NCBI GenBank assembly: GCA_016870035.1
Contig: VGCJ01000006.1
Span: 1 to 52,652, forward strand
DNA: 52,652 nt
Origin: Alphaproteobacteria bacterium
Lineage (GTDB): Bacteria; Pseudomonadota; Alphaproteobacteria; Rhizobiales; Beijerinckiaceae
Reading direction: 5' to 3'
Part shown: positions 26,714 through 35,351 of the stretch, piece by piece
Position numbering within the stretch: position 1 is the first letter of the stretch
Layout of the letters: the number at the start of each line of letters is the position of its first letter
The notes under the pieces: generated by a model
Databases searched by the model: none
What the model saw: only the letters and a program-made list of their open reading frames with translations
Told to the model about the DNA's origin: nothing
Made by a program: the position numbers and the translations under genes

Positions 26714-27424
26714 ATGGCCACGTCGAATATCTCAAACCAAGCGCAGCAGTCCCTGGACGCCCTTCTCTCCAAGATCGGCGCAAAGAAACTTTCAGATGCG
26801 CAAGCTGCGAGTGGACCAAAGACGACCCTGGGTCAAGAAGATTTTCTTAAATTGATGACTGCCCAAATTTCAAACCAGGATCCGTTCCAACCACAATCCA
26901 ACACCGAGATGATTGCACAAATGGCACAATTCTCAACAGTGACAGGCATCCAGCAGCTCAATAAAACGATGTCGAGCGTGCAATCAGAAATTGCACAAAA
27001 TCGTATTGCCACCGCGGCAAGTTTTGTCGGTCGTACGGTCCTTGTTCCGGGTTCAGTCGCACTTGCCGATTCAACCGGCAGCATCAGCGGTGCCGTTGAT
27101 CTGCCCTCTGCTGCCACGAGTTTGAGCGTTCAGATTTCACGTTTAACGGGCGAGCTCGTTAAAACCATTGATCTTGGTTCCAATCCCTCAGGCCTTGTTG
27201 GCTTCAGCTGGGATGGCAAAAACGCCAAAGGCGAACCCATTAACGACAATAGCTACACCGTGAAAGCCATCATGACATCAGGCTCAACGCAAAGCGCTGC
27301 GGCAACGGAGGTCTATGGCCCGATCACCGAAGCATCAATCCCAAGAGGCACTGAGCCACAAACATTCACCGTTGAAGGTGTTGGTAAAATCAATCTGACC
27401 GACATCAAGAGCATCAAATTCTAA
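26714..27424 (+). CDS. flgD: Hook capping protein FlgD
   Basis: Scaffold at the growing hook tip that is replaced when the hook is complete. The 236-aa product has the N-terminal FlgD segment LGQEDFLKLMTAQISNQDPF and NTEMIAQMAQFSTVTGIQQL, then a FLG-type beta domain with GLVGFSWDGKNAKGEPI. Size is usual. It precedes flgE by 48 bases. Confidence 0.95.
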   Translation: MATSNISNQAQQSLDALLSKIGAKKLSDAQAASGPKTTLGQEDFLKLMTAQISNQDPFQPQSNTEMIAQMAQFSTVTGIQQLNKTMSSVQSEIAQNRIATAASFVGRTVLVPGSVALADSTGSISGAVDLPSAATSLSVQISRLTGELVKTIDLGSNPSGLVGFSWDGKNAKGEPINDNSYTVKAIMTSGSTQSAAATEVYGPITEASIPRGTEPQTFTVEGVGKINLTDIKSIKF

Positions 27425-27472
27425 ATAGAGACGTGACAAAATCTCTTTATCAAAAGAAAGGTACGCAGGCCC

Positions 27473-30400
27473 ATGTCATTCTATACCTCACTCACAGGCC
27501 TTAATGGTGCTCAGGCAGATATTTCGACGATTTCGAACAATATTGCAAACGTCGGTACGACAGGTTTCAAACGTGCTCGCGCTGAATTCGGCGACATCTT
27601 CGCCACGTCACCTTTACAAAATGCTTCAAGCGCCATCGGCTCGGGTACTATTTTGAAGTCGATTAAACAACAATTCACGCAAGGTAATATCAGCTCATCT
27701 TTGAATGCGCTCGACTTGGCAATTTCGGGTCAAGGCTTCTTTGCCATGAAGCCAAGTCTTACATCAAGCCAAACTGTCTATACACGAAACGGTTCTTTTA
27801 GCGTTAATAATGACCGATATGTGGTCGACTCTAAGGGTCAATATTTGCAGGTTTTCCCAGTTAACGCCGACGGCTCCGTGACTTCGACCTCAATATCATC
27901 GGCCCAAAACCTTCAATTACCGGTAAACTCAGGCTTACCGGCGGCAACCACGAACATCCAGCTCGGCCTTAACTTGCCAGCAGACGCGACAATCATTCCG
28001 AATGACCCCAAATTTACGGAATCAAACCCTTATCAATTCAATCGCACAGATCCGTCAACCTTCAACCAGTCAACCTCAATCACAATTTTTGACTCACTCG
28101 GCAATCCAACGATCGCTACAATTTATTATGTCAAGACTTCAAATGCGACGGATGTTTCGCCCTTTAACAAGTGGCAGACATATGTTTACGTCGGCGACAA
28201 AGAGCTTGATCCGGCTCTGATCACTGCCAAAGACGAGCAAGGTAGAACACTTTACATCAATAAATTTGGCGAAATCACTTCAGATCCACAGTCTTTGGAC
28301 TCGACCTTCGTCGCCGGTGCGCCGCATCCGCTCTATAAATTTGACGATCAACTTGAGAAAGCACAGTCTTCGCCCGCCAAAGCAACCGGCATCAACATCA
28401 AGGCTTTGGGTTTTGATTTTGGCGATACAGACTCAAATACTGTCACGATCACCGATGACCCAGCCAATTGGTCTAAAACCCGCGAGGGTGGCAATACTGA
28501 CGCCTCAGCCCAATACTGGGGCAAAAACATGTTCACGGTTTCAGATGGCAATTCGCAGCCTGTATCTGTCAGCATTCGCGCCGGTAAATACACGGGTACA
28601 GCATTGGCATCCGAATTGACGCGTGCTGTCAATGAAGCCTTCGGAGATGATAAATTTGTAAAACTGACTGATACCTATAAGCGCATCGACGGCACGATCG
28701 TTCCCGGTAATGACATAATCAAACTCAATCTTTTTGCGCTGGACGATAATGGAACGCCGAAGGGCTTGATCAATCCGATTGAAATCGATCTCTTGGGCAA
28801 TGCCGGTTCTACGGGGACGCTTCCTGACACGGCCTCGACACCCGTTGCAGCCCCTGAGCGCGATCTACAATTAACCCGCAGTGATCTTGTCAGTCTCGTT
28901 CAGAGCCGCTTGAACGATGCGATGAACCTTCGTGCAAAGGAATTTGGAAAGAGTGCAAATTGGGTTGACGCAGACAAATCCGATACTTGGCCGGTGACCG
29001 TTGGCTACGATCCCTCGACACGATCACTGACCTTCACACCGAACCGAAATCTGATTGGTCCGAACGCTTCGGAATTACAAGCCCGCTTCAACTCGTTGCA
29101 GGTCTTTTCGCCCACATCCTCCAATTTAGGTGTTCCAACTGTTCAAACGAGCCCGAACGTGCTCATTCGTGCCGGCAGTCGTTGGTTGGGCGACGAACTT
29201 GTGCCGAATGGCGACCCAATCCTTGATCCTGCCGATCATCGTTATGGCATTGACGTGACTTACAACAAAGACACAAGACAATTCTCTTTCGTCTCTGGTT
29301 CAACCGGTGAGCAAAGTGCTATCCGTATTGGCCGCGCGGCCCTCAATAATGACAGTGCCGTGGAAAGCCAGATTGACGGCTATGATTTCTCGAGCACAAC
29401 CTTGGCAGAAGGCGACACAATTTCAATTGCCATTGATGGTAAGTCGTTTACTTATAAACATACTGGCGCTTCTGTAACAGGGTCAGCGTTGGCTGATGCT
29501 GTTGTGGAAGCATTCGACGATCTAGATGGAGAAAATACAGCTGAAAAACAGACACTTACTTTCAAAACCACGGCTTCAACCACCGCCTTTGTCATCACAG
29601 TCGGTGGCGTGAATGTTACGATAGATCCAACTACACTTAACACTGCGGCCAAAATTGCCGATAAAGTCCACACGGCTTTAAAAGCAAGTGCAGCTTTTGC
29701 TGGCTATACCTTAAATTATACGGATGGTGCTGAAACATTTACTGTGACGTTTGATGCAAAAGCGGGAGACGTTCCACCGCTTTCGATCGTGATCCCCTCA
29801 AACATCGATCAAGATATTTTAAAAGTATCTGAAACGGTTAAGGGTGCTAGCCTTCCCTCCTCTATTTACACACTTACCTCGGAAGAAATAGATGGAGAAA
29901 AGACAGGGAAAATCACAATTACGGGTGATGATTACGGAACAAGCTTTGTTTCAACTGTTCGCTTAAACGGAACAGTCCGTCCGAAAGACGCTGTGGGTGC
30001 AACAGGCACCTCAAGTGTGTCGGGCATCATGCTCGGAAGCGCCGCACTCGGCAAGACTGATGATTCTCCCTTCCTGGGATCTAACAACGATCTTCTTGGC
30101 ATTGGTAAAGATGCCGATGCGCAGGTGCAAAAGAAGGCTGGCACGGGCCTTAAATCTACCTCGGCCACCGCTATCGGTAGCCGCGCCATCACATCGCTCG
30201 CGCAGACCTTTGTTCCAAATGAAAGCTTGGGCGAAAACAAGATGACCTTTACCATCGACGGAATTGTCGGCACAGTTACGCTCCCTGTGCGCGCTTATAC
30301 GGGTGATACTTTCGCTTCTTCAATCGAAGAGCGCGTCAATCTGATTGAAGATCCGAAAACGGGAAAAACGGTGTCGGGCGTTAAAGTTCGCTTCGATCCC

Positions 30401-31180
30401 GACAACAACCGTCTGGTTTTCCAATCCGGAACGGCAGGCGGAAGCTCGCAAATCAACGTCGTGGGTTCACCAAATTATGGTCTTCGGAACGTAACGACGA
30501 AACAAGGCGAGATCCCTGTGGTTACCGTCTTAAAACAGGCAGAAGACAACGATCAAAACAAACTCTTTATTGACGCCGATGGGAAAATCACGACACAAAC
30601 ACAGCCCAAACCTAATTGGTCCCCTCTCTATCTCAATCAGGGCCAATTAACTTTCGACACAATCGGTAAACTGGCTTCACCTAAAGAAGGTGTCGTGTAT
30701 TCACCCTTTGATCCGGGCAATGGTTCAAACCTCATCAACCTAAACGTCGACTACGGTAAATTTTCGACGCAATTTGCACAACCATTCTCGGTGTTGTCAC
30801 TCCAACAGGATGGCTTTACATCTGGTAAGCTCGATGGCTTGAATATCGACGCGAGCGGCACAGTAAAAGCGAACTACACAAATGGCCAGACGCAGGCCTT
30901 GGGTAAAATCATGCTCGCAAACTTCGCCAACCCGAACGGTTTGAAGCAGGTCGGTAACTCGAATTATGTTGCGTCATCAGTCTCGGGTGAAGCCAATCTC
31001 GGCCAGGCCGGCGGCGACGGCTTCGGGTCGATCCAATCGGGCTCGCTCGAACGTTCGAATGTCGACATTACCGAAGAACTCGTAAACCTGATTACGGCTC
31101 AACGTAACTTCCAAGCGAACTCGAAAGCGATCGAGACCGAAACAACCCTCACCCAGACGATCATTCAGATCCGTGGGTGA
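27473..31180 (+). CDS. flgE: Flagellar hook protein FlgE, oversized
   Basis: Hook subunit, the universal joint outside the cell. N-terminal signature TISNNIANVGTTGFKRARAE (about residues 19-38) and C-terminal signature NVDITEELVNLITAQRNF are intact, so this is a full-length axial protein. At 1235 aa it is about three times the usual length; the extra material is in the surface-exposed middle and consists of Thr/Ser/Asp-rich beta-type sequence. One part (about 29380-29900) has visibly more A+T than its flanks. The flgD neighbour, the sigma-54 operon and the C-terminal match make this the hook protein and not the shorter paralogue at 24043. Confidence 0.93.
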   Translation: MSFYTSLTGLNGAQADISTISNNIANVGTTGFKRARAEFGDIFATSPLQNASSAIGSGTILKSIKQQFTQGNISSSLNALDLAISGQGFFAMKPSLTSSQTVYTRNGSFSVNNDRYVVDSKGQYLQVFPVNADGSVTSTSISSAQNLQLPVNSGLPAATTNIQLGLNLPADATIIPNDPKFTESNPYQFNRTDPSTFNQSTSITIFDSLGNPTIATIYYVKTSNATDVSPFNKWQTYVYVGDKELDPALITAKDEQGRTLYINKFGEITSDPQSLDSTFVAGAPHPLYKFDDQLEKAQSSPAKATGINIKALGFDFGDTDSNTVTITDDPANWSKTREGGNTDASAQYWGKNMFTVSDGNSQPVSVSIRAGKYTGTALASELTRAVNEAFGDDKFVKLTDTYKRIDGTIVPGNDIIKLNLFALDDNGTPKGLINPIEIDLLGNAGSTGTLPDTASTPVAAPERDLQLTRSDLVSLVQSRLNDAMNLRAKEFGKSANWVDADKSDTWPVTVGYDPSTRSLTFTPNRNLIGPNASELQARFNSLQVFSPTSSNLGVPTVQTSPNVLIRAGSRWLGDELVPNGDPILDPADHRYGIDVTYNKDTRQFSFVSGSTGEQSAIRIGRAALNNDSAVESQIDGYDFSSTTLAEGDTISIAIDGKSFTYKHTGASVTGSALADAVVEAFDDLDGENTAEKQTLTFKTTASTTAFVITVGGVNVTIDPTTLNTAAKIADKVHTALKASAAFAGYTLNYTDGAETFTVTFDAKAGDVPPLSIVIPSNIDQDILKVSETVKGASLPSSIYTLTSEEIDGEKTGKITITGDDYGTSFVSTVRLNGTVRPKDAVGATGTSSVSGIMLGSAALGKTDDSPFLGSNNDLLGIGKDADAQVQKKAGTGLKSTSATAIGSRAITSLAQTFVPNESLGENKMTFTIDGIVGTVTLPVRAYTGDTFASSIEERVNLIEDPKTGKTVSGVKVRFDPDNNRLVFQSGTAGGSSQINVVGSPNYGLRNVTTKQGEIPVVTVLKQAEDNDQNKLFIDADGKITTQTQPKPNWSPLYLNQGQLTFDTIGKLASPKEGVVYSPFDPGNGSNLINLNVDYGKFSTQFAQPFSVLSLQQDGFTSGKLDGLNIDASGTVKANYTNGQTQALGKIMLANFANPNGLKQVGNSNYVASSVSGEANLGQAGGDGFGSIQSGSLERSNVDITEELVNLITAQRNFQANSKAIETETTLTQTIIQIRG

Positions 31181-31197
31181 TAAACAAGAAGTGAGCC

Positions 31198-31284
31198 GGG
31201 CCGCTTGAAACGGGGCGGTCCGAAACTCCCGTTTAGTTGATTTATTCGCCCCAGCTGGGCGTGAGCGGTCTTTTTTAAGATCGC
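31198..31284 (+). terminator. Inverted repeats after flgE, possible terminator
   Basis: Three hairpin-forming segments lie in tandem: GGGCCGC/GCGGTCC (31198-31221), CGCCC/GGGCG (31247-31261), and GCGGTCTT/AAGATCGC with a TTTT loop (31265-31284). A run of six T's lies within the third. Together they probably end flgE transcription before the flgF promoter. Confidence 0.5.
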
Positions 31285-31325
31285 GATTGATAATTTAAGC
31301 TCACTTTTTCCGTCGTGATGGTTAA

Positions 31326-31341
31326 TGGCACGTCTTTTGCT
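31326..31341 (+). promoter_or_regulatory. Sigma-54 promoter for flgF-flgL
   Basis: TGGCACGTCTTTTGCT is the best match in the window to the consensus. It sits about 68 bases before the flgF ATG at 31409, and rules out the in-frame ATG at 31325 as the start, because that ATG overlaps the -24 element. Confidence 0.85.
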
Positions 31342-31408
31342 AACTTGTGAGCGTGTGTCAGGCTTTTGGCATCCCAACCGACGACCTCAAAAGTTGACAG
31401 GACGGACC

Positions 31409-32158
31409 ATGGATAGGATTTCACAGATTTCGCTAAATACGATGCGGCTTCTGAGCGACAATCAGAAGATTACAGCAGCAAATTTAGCCAATCTAAACAC
31501 GATCGGCTTCCGTCGCGATGTAAACACCGCAATCGGCTCAGCCTTTTTAATTGATCCAAAATCCTATGAGGATCGTGTTTTCGCACGTCGTGGAGCGGCC
31601 GGCGTCGACACAACAGTTTCAAACTTGATTAGCACCGACCGTCCATTGGATGTCGCGATATCCGGCTCGGGCTTCATGGTCGCAACCAATCAAAAAGGTG
31701 AGAAAATTCTAACGCGTCGTGGCGACATGGCCGTCCGCGCAGACGGAAAACTCAAACTCGGCGATGACACGCTCGTGCAAGGTGGCGGTGGCGACCTTAC
31801 CATTCCCCCTCATGAGAAAATCGAAATCGGTCAAGATGGAACGATCTCCTACAAGCCGGTGGGTGCCGAAGGAAATACGCTTCTGGTTGCAGGTCGAATA
31901 GATCTTATCAATATTCCCGCAAACAATGTCGTTCGCGGACTTGATGGCTTTCTTCGTCCAAAAGATGGTCGTTTTCCTGCCAATGATGCCACCATAAAGA
32001 TCGTAAGTAATTCACTCGAAACCAGTAATGTCGATGCTGTTGAGTCAATGGTCGAGATTATTCAAACACAAAGATCTTATGAGATGCAGATAAAACTCAT
32101 AAAAACTGCGCAGGATCTTGATGACCAAACCTCAAAACTTATGCGGTCTTCAAGTTGA
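31409..32158 (+). CDS. flgF: Flagellar proximal rod protein FlgF
   Basis: Rod subunit. The start is ATG 31409, because the in-frame upstream ATG lies in the promoter. The 249-aa product begins MDRISQISLNTMRLLSDNQK, has the N-terminal ITAANLANLNTIGFRRD and the C-terminal NVDAVESMVEIIQTQRSYE, and contains the usual hook-rod middle. It is followed by flgG after 30 bases, the standard order. Confidence 0.93.
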   Translation: MDRISQISLNTMRLLSDNQKITAANLANLNTIGFRRDVNTAIGSAFLIDPKSYEDRVFARRGAAGVDTTVSNLISTDRPLDVAISGSGFMVATNQKGEKILTRRGDMAVRADGKLKLGDDTLVQGGGGDLTIPPHEKIEIGQDGTISYKPVGAEGNTLLVAGRIDLINIPANNVVRGLDGFLRPKDGRFPANDATIKIVSNSLETSNVDAVESMVEIIQTQRSYEMQIKLIKTAQDLDDQTSKLMRSSS

Positions 32159-32188
32159 TTCATTAAGGATAATATAGTGGGGTGAGCC

Positions 32189-32974
32189 ATGCCTGATGCA
32201 TTAAATGTCGCAAAAACAGGATTAAACGCACAGCAAGCGCGCATGAGCGTAATTTCGAATAACCTCGCCAACGTCAATACGATTGGTTTCAAGCGTGACC
32301 GCGCAAATTTTGAAACACTTCTCTACCAAGATCTTCGGGAAGTCGGTGCACAAACCTCAGAAAATACACAATTACCGACGGGCCTGGCTATCGGTACTGG
32401 CGTGCGTATTGTCTCTTCTGAAAAACTTCATAGCCAGGGTAGTATTATCAACACCGATAATTCCCTTGATATGACGATTGATGGTGCAGGTTTTTTCCAA
32501 GTGCTCATGCCTGATGGTCAAATCGCTTATACACGCGCCGGCAATTTCACAAAGAGCTCAACGGGTCAAATCGTATCAGCGAATGGCTACTCGCTTGAGC
32601 CTGCGATCACCATTCCAGAAAATGCATCAAGCATAACGATCTCGCGCGACGGGATCGTGTCTGTCGGCATCCCCGGACAAACAGAACCACAAGTCGTCGG
32701 AAATATTGAAATTGCGTCATTTCCAAATAATGGCGGCTTGAAGCCCCTGAGCGAAAATATGCTCGCGGCCACGGGGGCGTCGGGCGCTCCGATCGTCGGT
32801 GCTCCAGGCGCAAATGGTCAAGGTAAGCTGATGCAAGGTGCGCTCGAAGCTTCAAATGTGAATGTCGTTGAAGAGCTTGTGAATATGATTGAGACGCAGC
32901 GCGCTTATGAAGTAAATTCAAAAGCCATAAGTGCCGTCGACAATATGCAGAAATTTCTGACACAGAATGTGTAA
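32189..32974 (+). CDS. flgG: Flagellar distal rod protein FlgG
   Basis: Distal rod subunit. The 261-aa product has ISNNLANVNTIGFKRDRANF near the N-terminus and NVNVVEELVNMIETQRAYE near the C-terminus, both close to the family consensus, and normal length. flgH follows at once, with the L-ring gene start inside 13 bases. Confidence 0.96.
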   Translation: MPDALNVAKTGLNAQQARMSVISNNLANVNTIGFKRDRANFETLLYQDLREVGAQTSENTQLPTGLAIGTGVRIVSSEKLHSQGSIINTDNSLDMTIDGAGFFQVLMPDGQIAYTRAGNFTKSSTGQIVSANGYSLEPAITIPENASSITISRDGIVSVGIPGQTEPQVVGNIEIASFPNNGGLKPLSENMLAATGASGAPIVGAPGANGQGKLMQGALEASNVNVVEELVNMIETQRAYEVNSKAISAVDNMQKFLTQNV

Positions 32975-32986
32975 TGGAGATTGATC

Positions 32987-33682
32987 ATGAAGGCCTTCCT
33001 CCTGACCATGATTACATCGTTTATCTTTTTGACGGGATGCTCCGCTCAGCGCGAAGAAAAGATTTCTGCTAATTTACAGGAAGATTACGACAAGGTCGTC
33101 TCGGTTCAAGAAAAGCCGATTGATGGCTCGATTTTCTCCGCCGGAAGGCCCGGATTTTTTGTTGGCGATCGCCGCGCTAATTCTGTTGGCGATGTTTTGA
33201 CAATCAATTTATCTGAACAGACGCAAGCATCAAAATCAGCCAACGGCGCACTGTCTCGCAAAGGTAGCACAGCCACCACATTGCCAGGATCAATCTTCGG
33301 CGCAACTGGTGTTTTGGGCCTCACAAATCCATCCATTTCGACATCGGGCAATTTTAGTTCATCAACCGATCAATCTTATACGGGCAAGGGCACGGCCGAT
33401 CAATCGAACAGCTTGAACGGCACGCTGACTGTAATGGTGACGCGCGTTTATGAAAACGGGAATATGTGGGTTGAAGGTCAGAAAATGCTCACTCTCAATC
33501 AGGGTGAGGAATATATTCGCGTGAGCGGCCTTGTGCGTCCAGAGGATATCAAGCCGGGCAATCTTGTTGACTCAAGCCGTATTGCGCAAGCACATATCAG
33601 CTACACTGGCGCCGGCGATCTTGCCGATGCGACAAAACAAAATTGGTTCGGCCGTTTCTTTGGCTGGGCCGCGCCGATTTAA
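32987..33682 (+). CDS. flgH: Flagellar L-ring lipoprotein FlgH
   Basis: Outer-membrane L-ring subunit. I start it at ATG 32987, with ggaga upstream; the TTG two codons earlier is less likely. The 231-aa product has a lipoprotein signal with lipobox L-T-G-C and Cys18, then the FlgH domain (GRPGFFVGDRRANSVGDVLT, FSSSTDQSYTGKGTADQSN, and GLVRPEDIKPGNLVDSSRI near the end). It lies between flgG and flgI as usual. Confidence 0.95.
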   Translation: MKAFLLTMITSFIFLTGCSAQREEKISANLQEDYDKVVSVQEKPIDGSIFSAGRPGFFVGDRRANSVGDVLTINLSEQTQASKSANGALSRKGSTATTLPGSIFGATGVLGLTNPSISTSGNFSSSTDQSYTGKGTADQSNSLNGTLTVMVTRVYENGNMWVEGQKMLTLNQGEEYIRVSGLVRPEDIKPGNLVDSSRIAQAHISYTGAGDLADATKQNWFGRFFGWAAPI

Positions 33683-33719
33683 TGGTCCCCGTAATGTGAT
33701 GGCTTGACAGAGTTTCATA

Positions 33720-34937
33720 ATGACAAAAGTGATTGCCACTCTCGCCGCTCTTTTGATCGCATTTCCCGCGACGGAGGCGATTGCACAACAACAGGCAGCA
33801 CCCACTTCCCAAGCGGTGCCACCACAGCAACAAGCGTCAAACCCAGCGACTGATTCGCAAGAAACGCCACGAATCCCTTCCGAACGCATTAAAGACATCG
33901 CAAGCGTTGCGGGCGTTCGCTCGAACCAACTTGTTGGTTATGGCATTGTTGTTGGACTTAATGGTTCCGGTGATGGCAACGTCGCCGCTACGCTTCAAAG
34001 TATGCAGAGCATAGTGTCACGTTTTGGTATAAATATCGATGCCAGCTCGTTGAACGCAGGAAATGCTGCCGCCGTAATAGTCACAGCTGACCTTCCAGCT
34101 TTTGCGAAGCCGGGACAAAAAATCGACATCACGGTCGCAGCCATCGGCAAAGCGAAAAGTCTTGTGGGCGGCAATTTATTGATGACGCCGCTTGTTGGTG
34201 CTGACAATGAAACTTACGCAATGGCGCAAGGCAGCCTCGCTGTGGGCGGCTTGGGTGTGTCGGGTGCAAATGGATCATCGGTTTCCGTAAACGTGCCGAC
34301 TGTCGGGCGTATTCCTGGCGGCGCTACGGTTGAACGCACTGTGGCGACGCCTTTTGAAACCATGCCGGCGATGATGCTCAATCTACACACACCCGATTTC
34401 TCAACGGCGCAACGTCTCGTCAACGCTATTGATAAAACAATGGGTGCTGGCACCGCATCAGCCATTGATGCCGCAACCGTCAAAGTGAGTGCACCGCGTG
34501 ATGTCAATCAACGCGTATCTTTCATGGCTGCCGTCCAAGATATTCGTGTAGATCAATCGGCACCGCCTGCGCGCGTGATTGTTAACTCGCGAACGGGAAC
34601 AATCGTCATTGGTGACGGTGTATTTCTTACGCCCGCAGCGGTGTCGCATGGCAGTCTCACCGTAAGAATTACGGAAAGCCAAAACGTCACGACGGGCCAA
34701 GGTGGGATCGCAACGGGACAGGGCTTTGCACAAGGCGGACAGAATACTGTGACGCAAGCAAGTCAAATCGACGTGAAACAAGAAAAAGCAAAAATGTTCC
34801 TCTTTGCCCCAGGCGTTCAGCTTTCCAGGATTGTCGATGCCGTCAACTCAGTTGGCGCATCGCCAAGCGATCTTGTTGCGATCTTGGAAGCCCTAAAACA
34901 AGCCGGCGCTCTTCATGCCGAATTGATTGTGATTTGA
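33720..34937 (+). CDS. flgI: Flagellar P-ring protein FlgI
   Basis: Periplasmic P-ring subunit around the rod. The 405-aa product has a signal sequence (to about residue 22, ATEAIAQ), a Gln/Pro-rich spacer, then the family segments RIKDIASVAGVRSNQLVGYG, GLNGSGDG and a C-terminal ILEALKQAGALHAEL. Length is within the family range. Its chaperone FlgA is encoded separately at 15872-16612. Confidence 0.96.
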   Translation: MTKVIATLAALLIAFPATEAIAQQQAAPTSQAVPPQQQASNPATDSQETPRIPSERIKDIASVAGVRSNQLVGYGIVVGLNGSGDGNVAATLQSMQSIVSRFGINIDASSLNAGNAAAVIVTADLPAFAKPGQKIDITVAAIGKAKSLVGGNLLMTPLVGADNETYAMAQGSLAVGGLGVSGANGSSVSVNVPTVGRIPGGATVERTVATPFETMPAMMLNLHTPDFSTAQRLVNAIDKTMGAGTASAIDAATVKVSAPRDVNQRVSFMAAVQDIRVDQSAPPARVIVNSRTGTIVIGDGVFLTPAAVSHGSLTVRITESQNVTTGQGGIATGQGFAQGGQNTVTQASQIDVKQEKAKMFLFAPGVQLSRIVDAVNSVGASPSDLVAILEALKQAGALHAELIVI

Positions 34938-34952
34938 AGAAGGCACACAATC

Positions 34953-35318
34953 ATGACCGCACTCAAGCTTGATCCAACTTCTTTAGTCGTCGCCAGAGGC
35001 ACAGCTGTTTCCAATAAATCATTGGCCAATGCGGCTTTGTCTCTTGATGATGCAAAAAAAGTTGGCTCAAAAGTAACACTGGATCAAGCGGCAAAGAGTT
35101 TCGAGGCTCTTTTCGTGCAAACGATGCTCAAAGAGATGCATAACGCCAAACTCGACGATGGCCTCTTCCAAAGCGAGGAAGAAAAGCCATTTCAGTCAAT
35201 GCTAGATCAAGCCTATGCCGATTTGGCGACGAAAAAAAATCGCTTTGGCATCGCGGATGCGATCAAGCGTTCATTTGAAAAGAATGTCGACGCGTCAGGA
35301 TATGGAAAGACATCATGA
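34953..35318 (+). CDS. flgJ: Rod-binding protein FlgJ, N-terminal domain only
   Basis: 121-aa protein with the rod-binding (FlgJ-N) domain: LDQAAKSFEALFVQTMLKEM, LFQSEEEKPFQSMLDQAYAD. The muramidase domain of enterobacterial FlgJ is absent; a separate lytic transglycosylase gene lies at 40913. Single-domain FlgJ is common in alphaproteobacteria. Position between flgI and flgK supports the call. Confidence 0.9.
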   Translation: MTALKLDPTSLVVARGTAVSNKSLANAALSLDDAKKVGSKVTLDQAAKSFEALFVQTMLKEMHNAKLDDGLFQSEEEKPFQSMLDQAYADLATKKNRFGIADAIKRSFEKNVDASGYGKTS

Positions 35319-35351
35319 CGACGGTGTCAATCATGGTAGGGACTGATCATC

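Noticed and set aside
30524-30531. A further ACCGTCTT box
   Set aside because: It is inside flgE coding sequence and the bases 19 upstream read AGGC, not TAAA, so there is no paired box.
31325-31408. N-terminal extension of flgF from ATG 31325
   Set aside because: That ATG overlaps the -24 element of a near-perfect sigma-54 promoter, so it would not be in the transcript.
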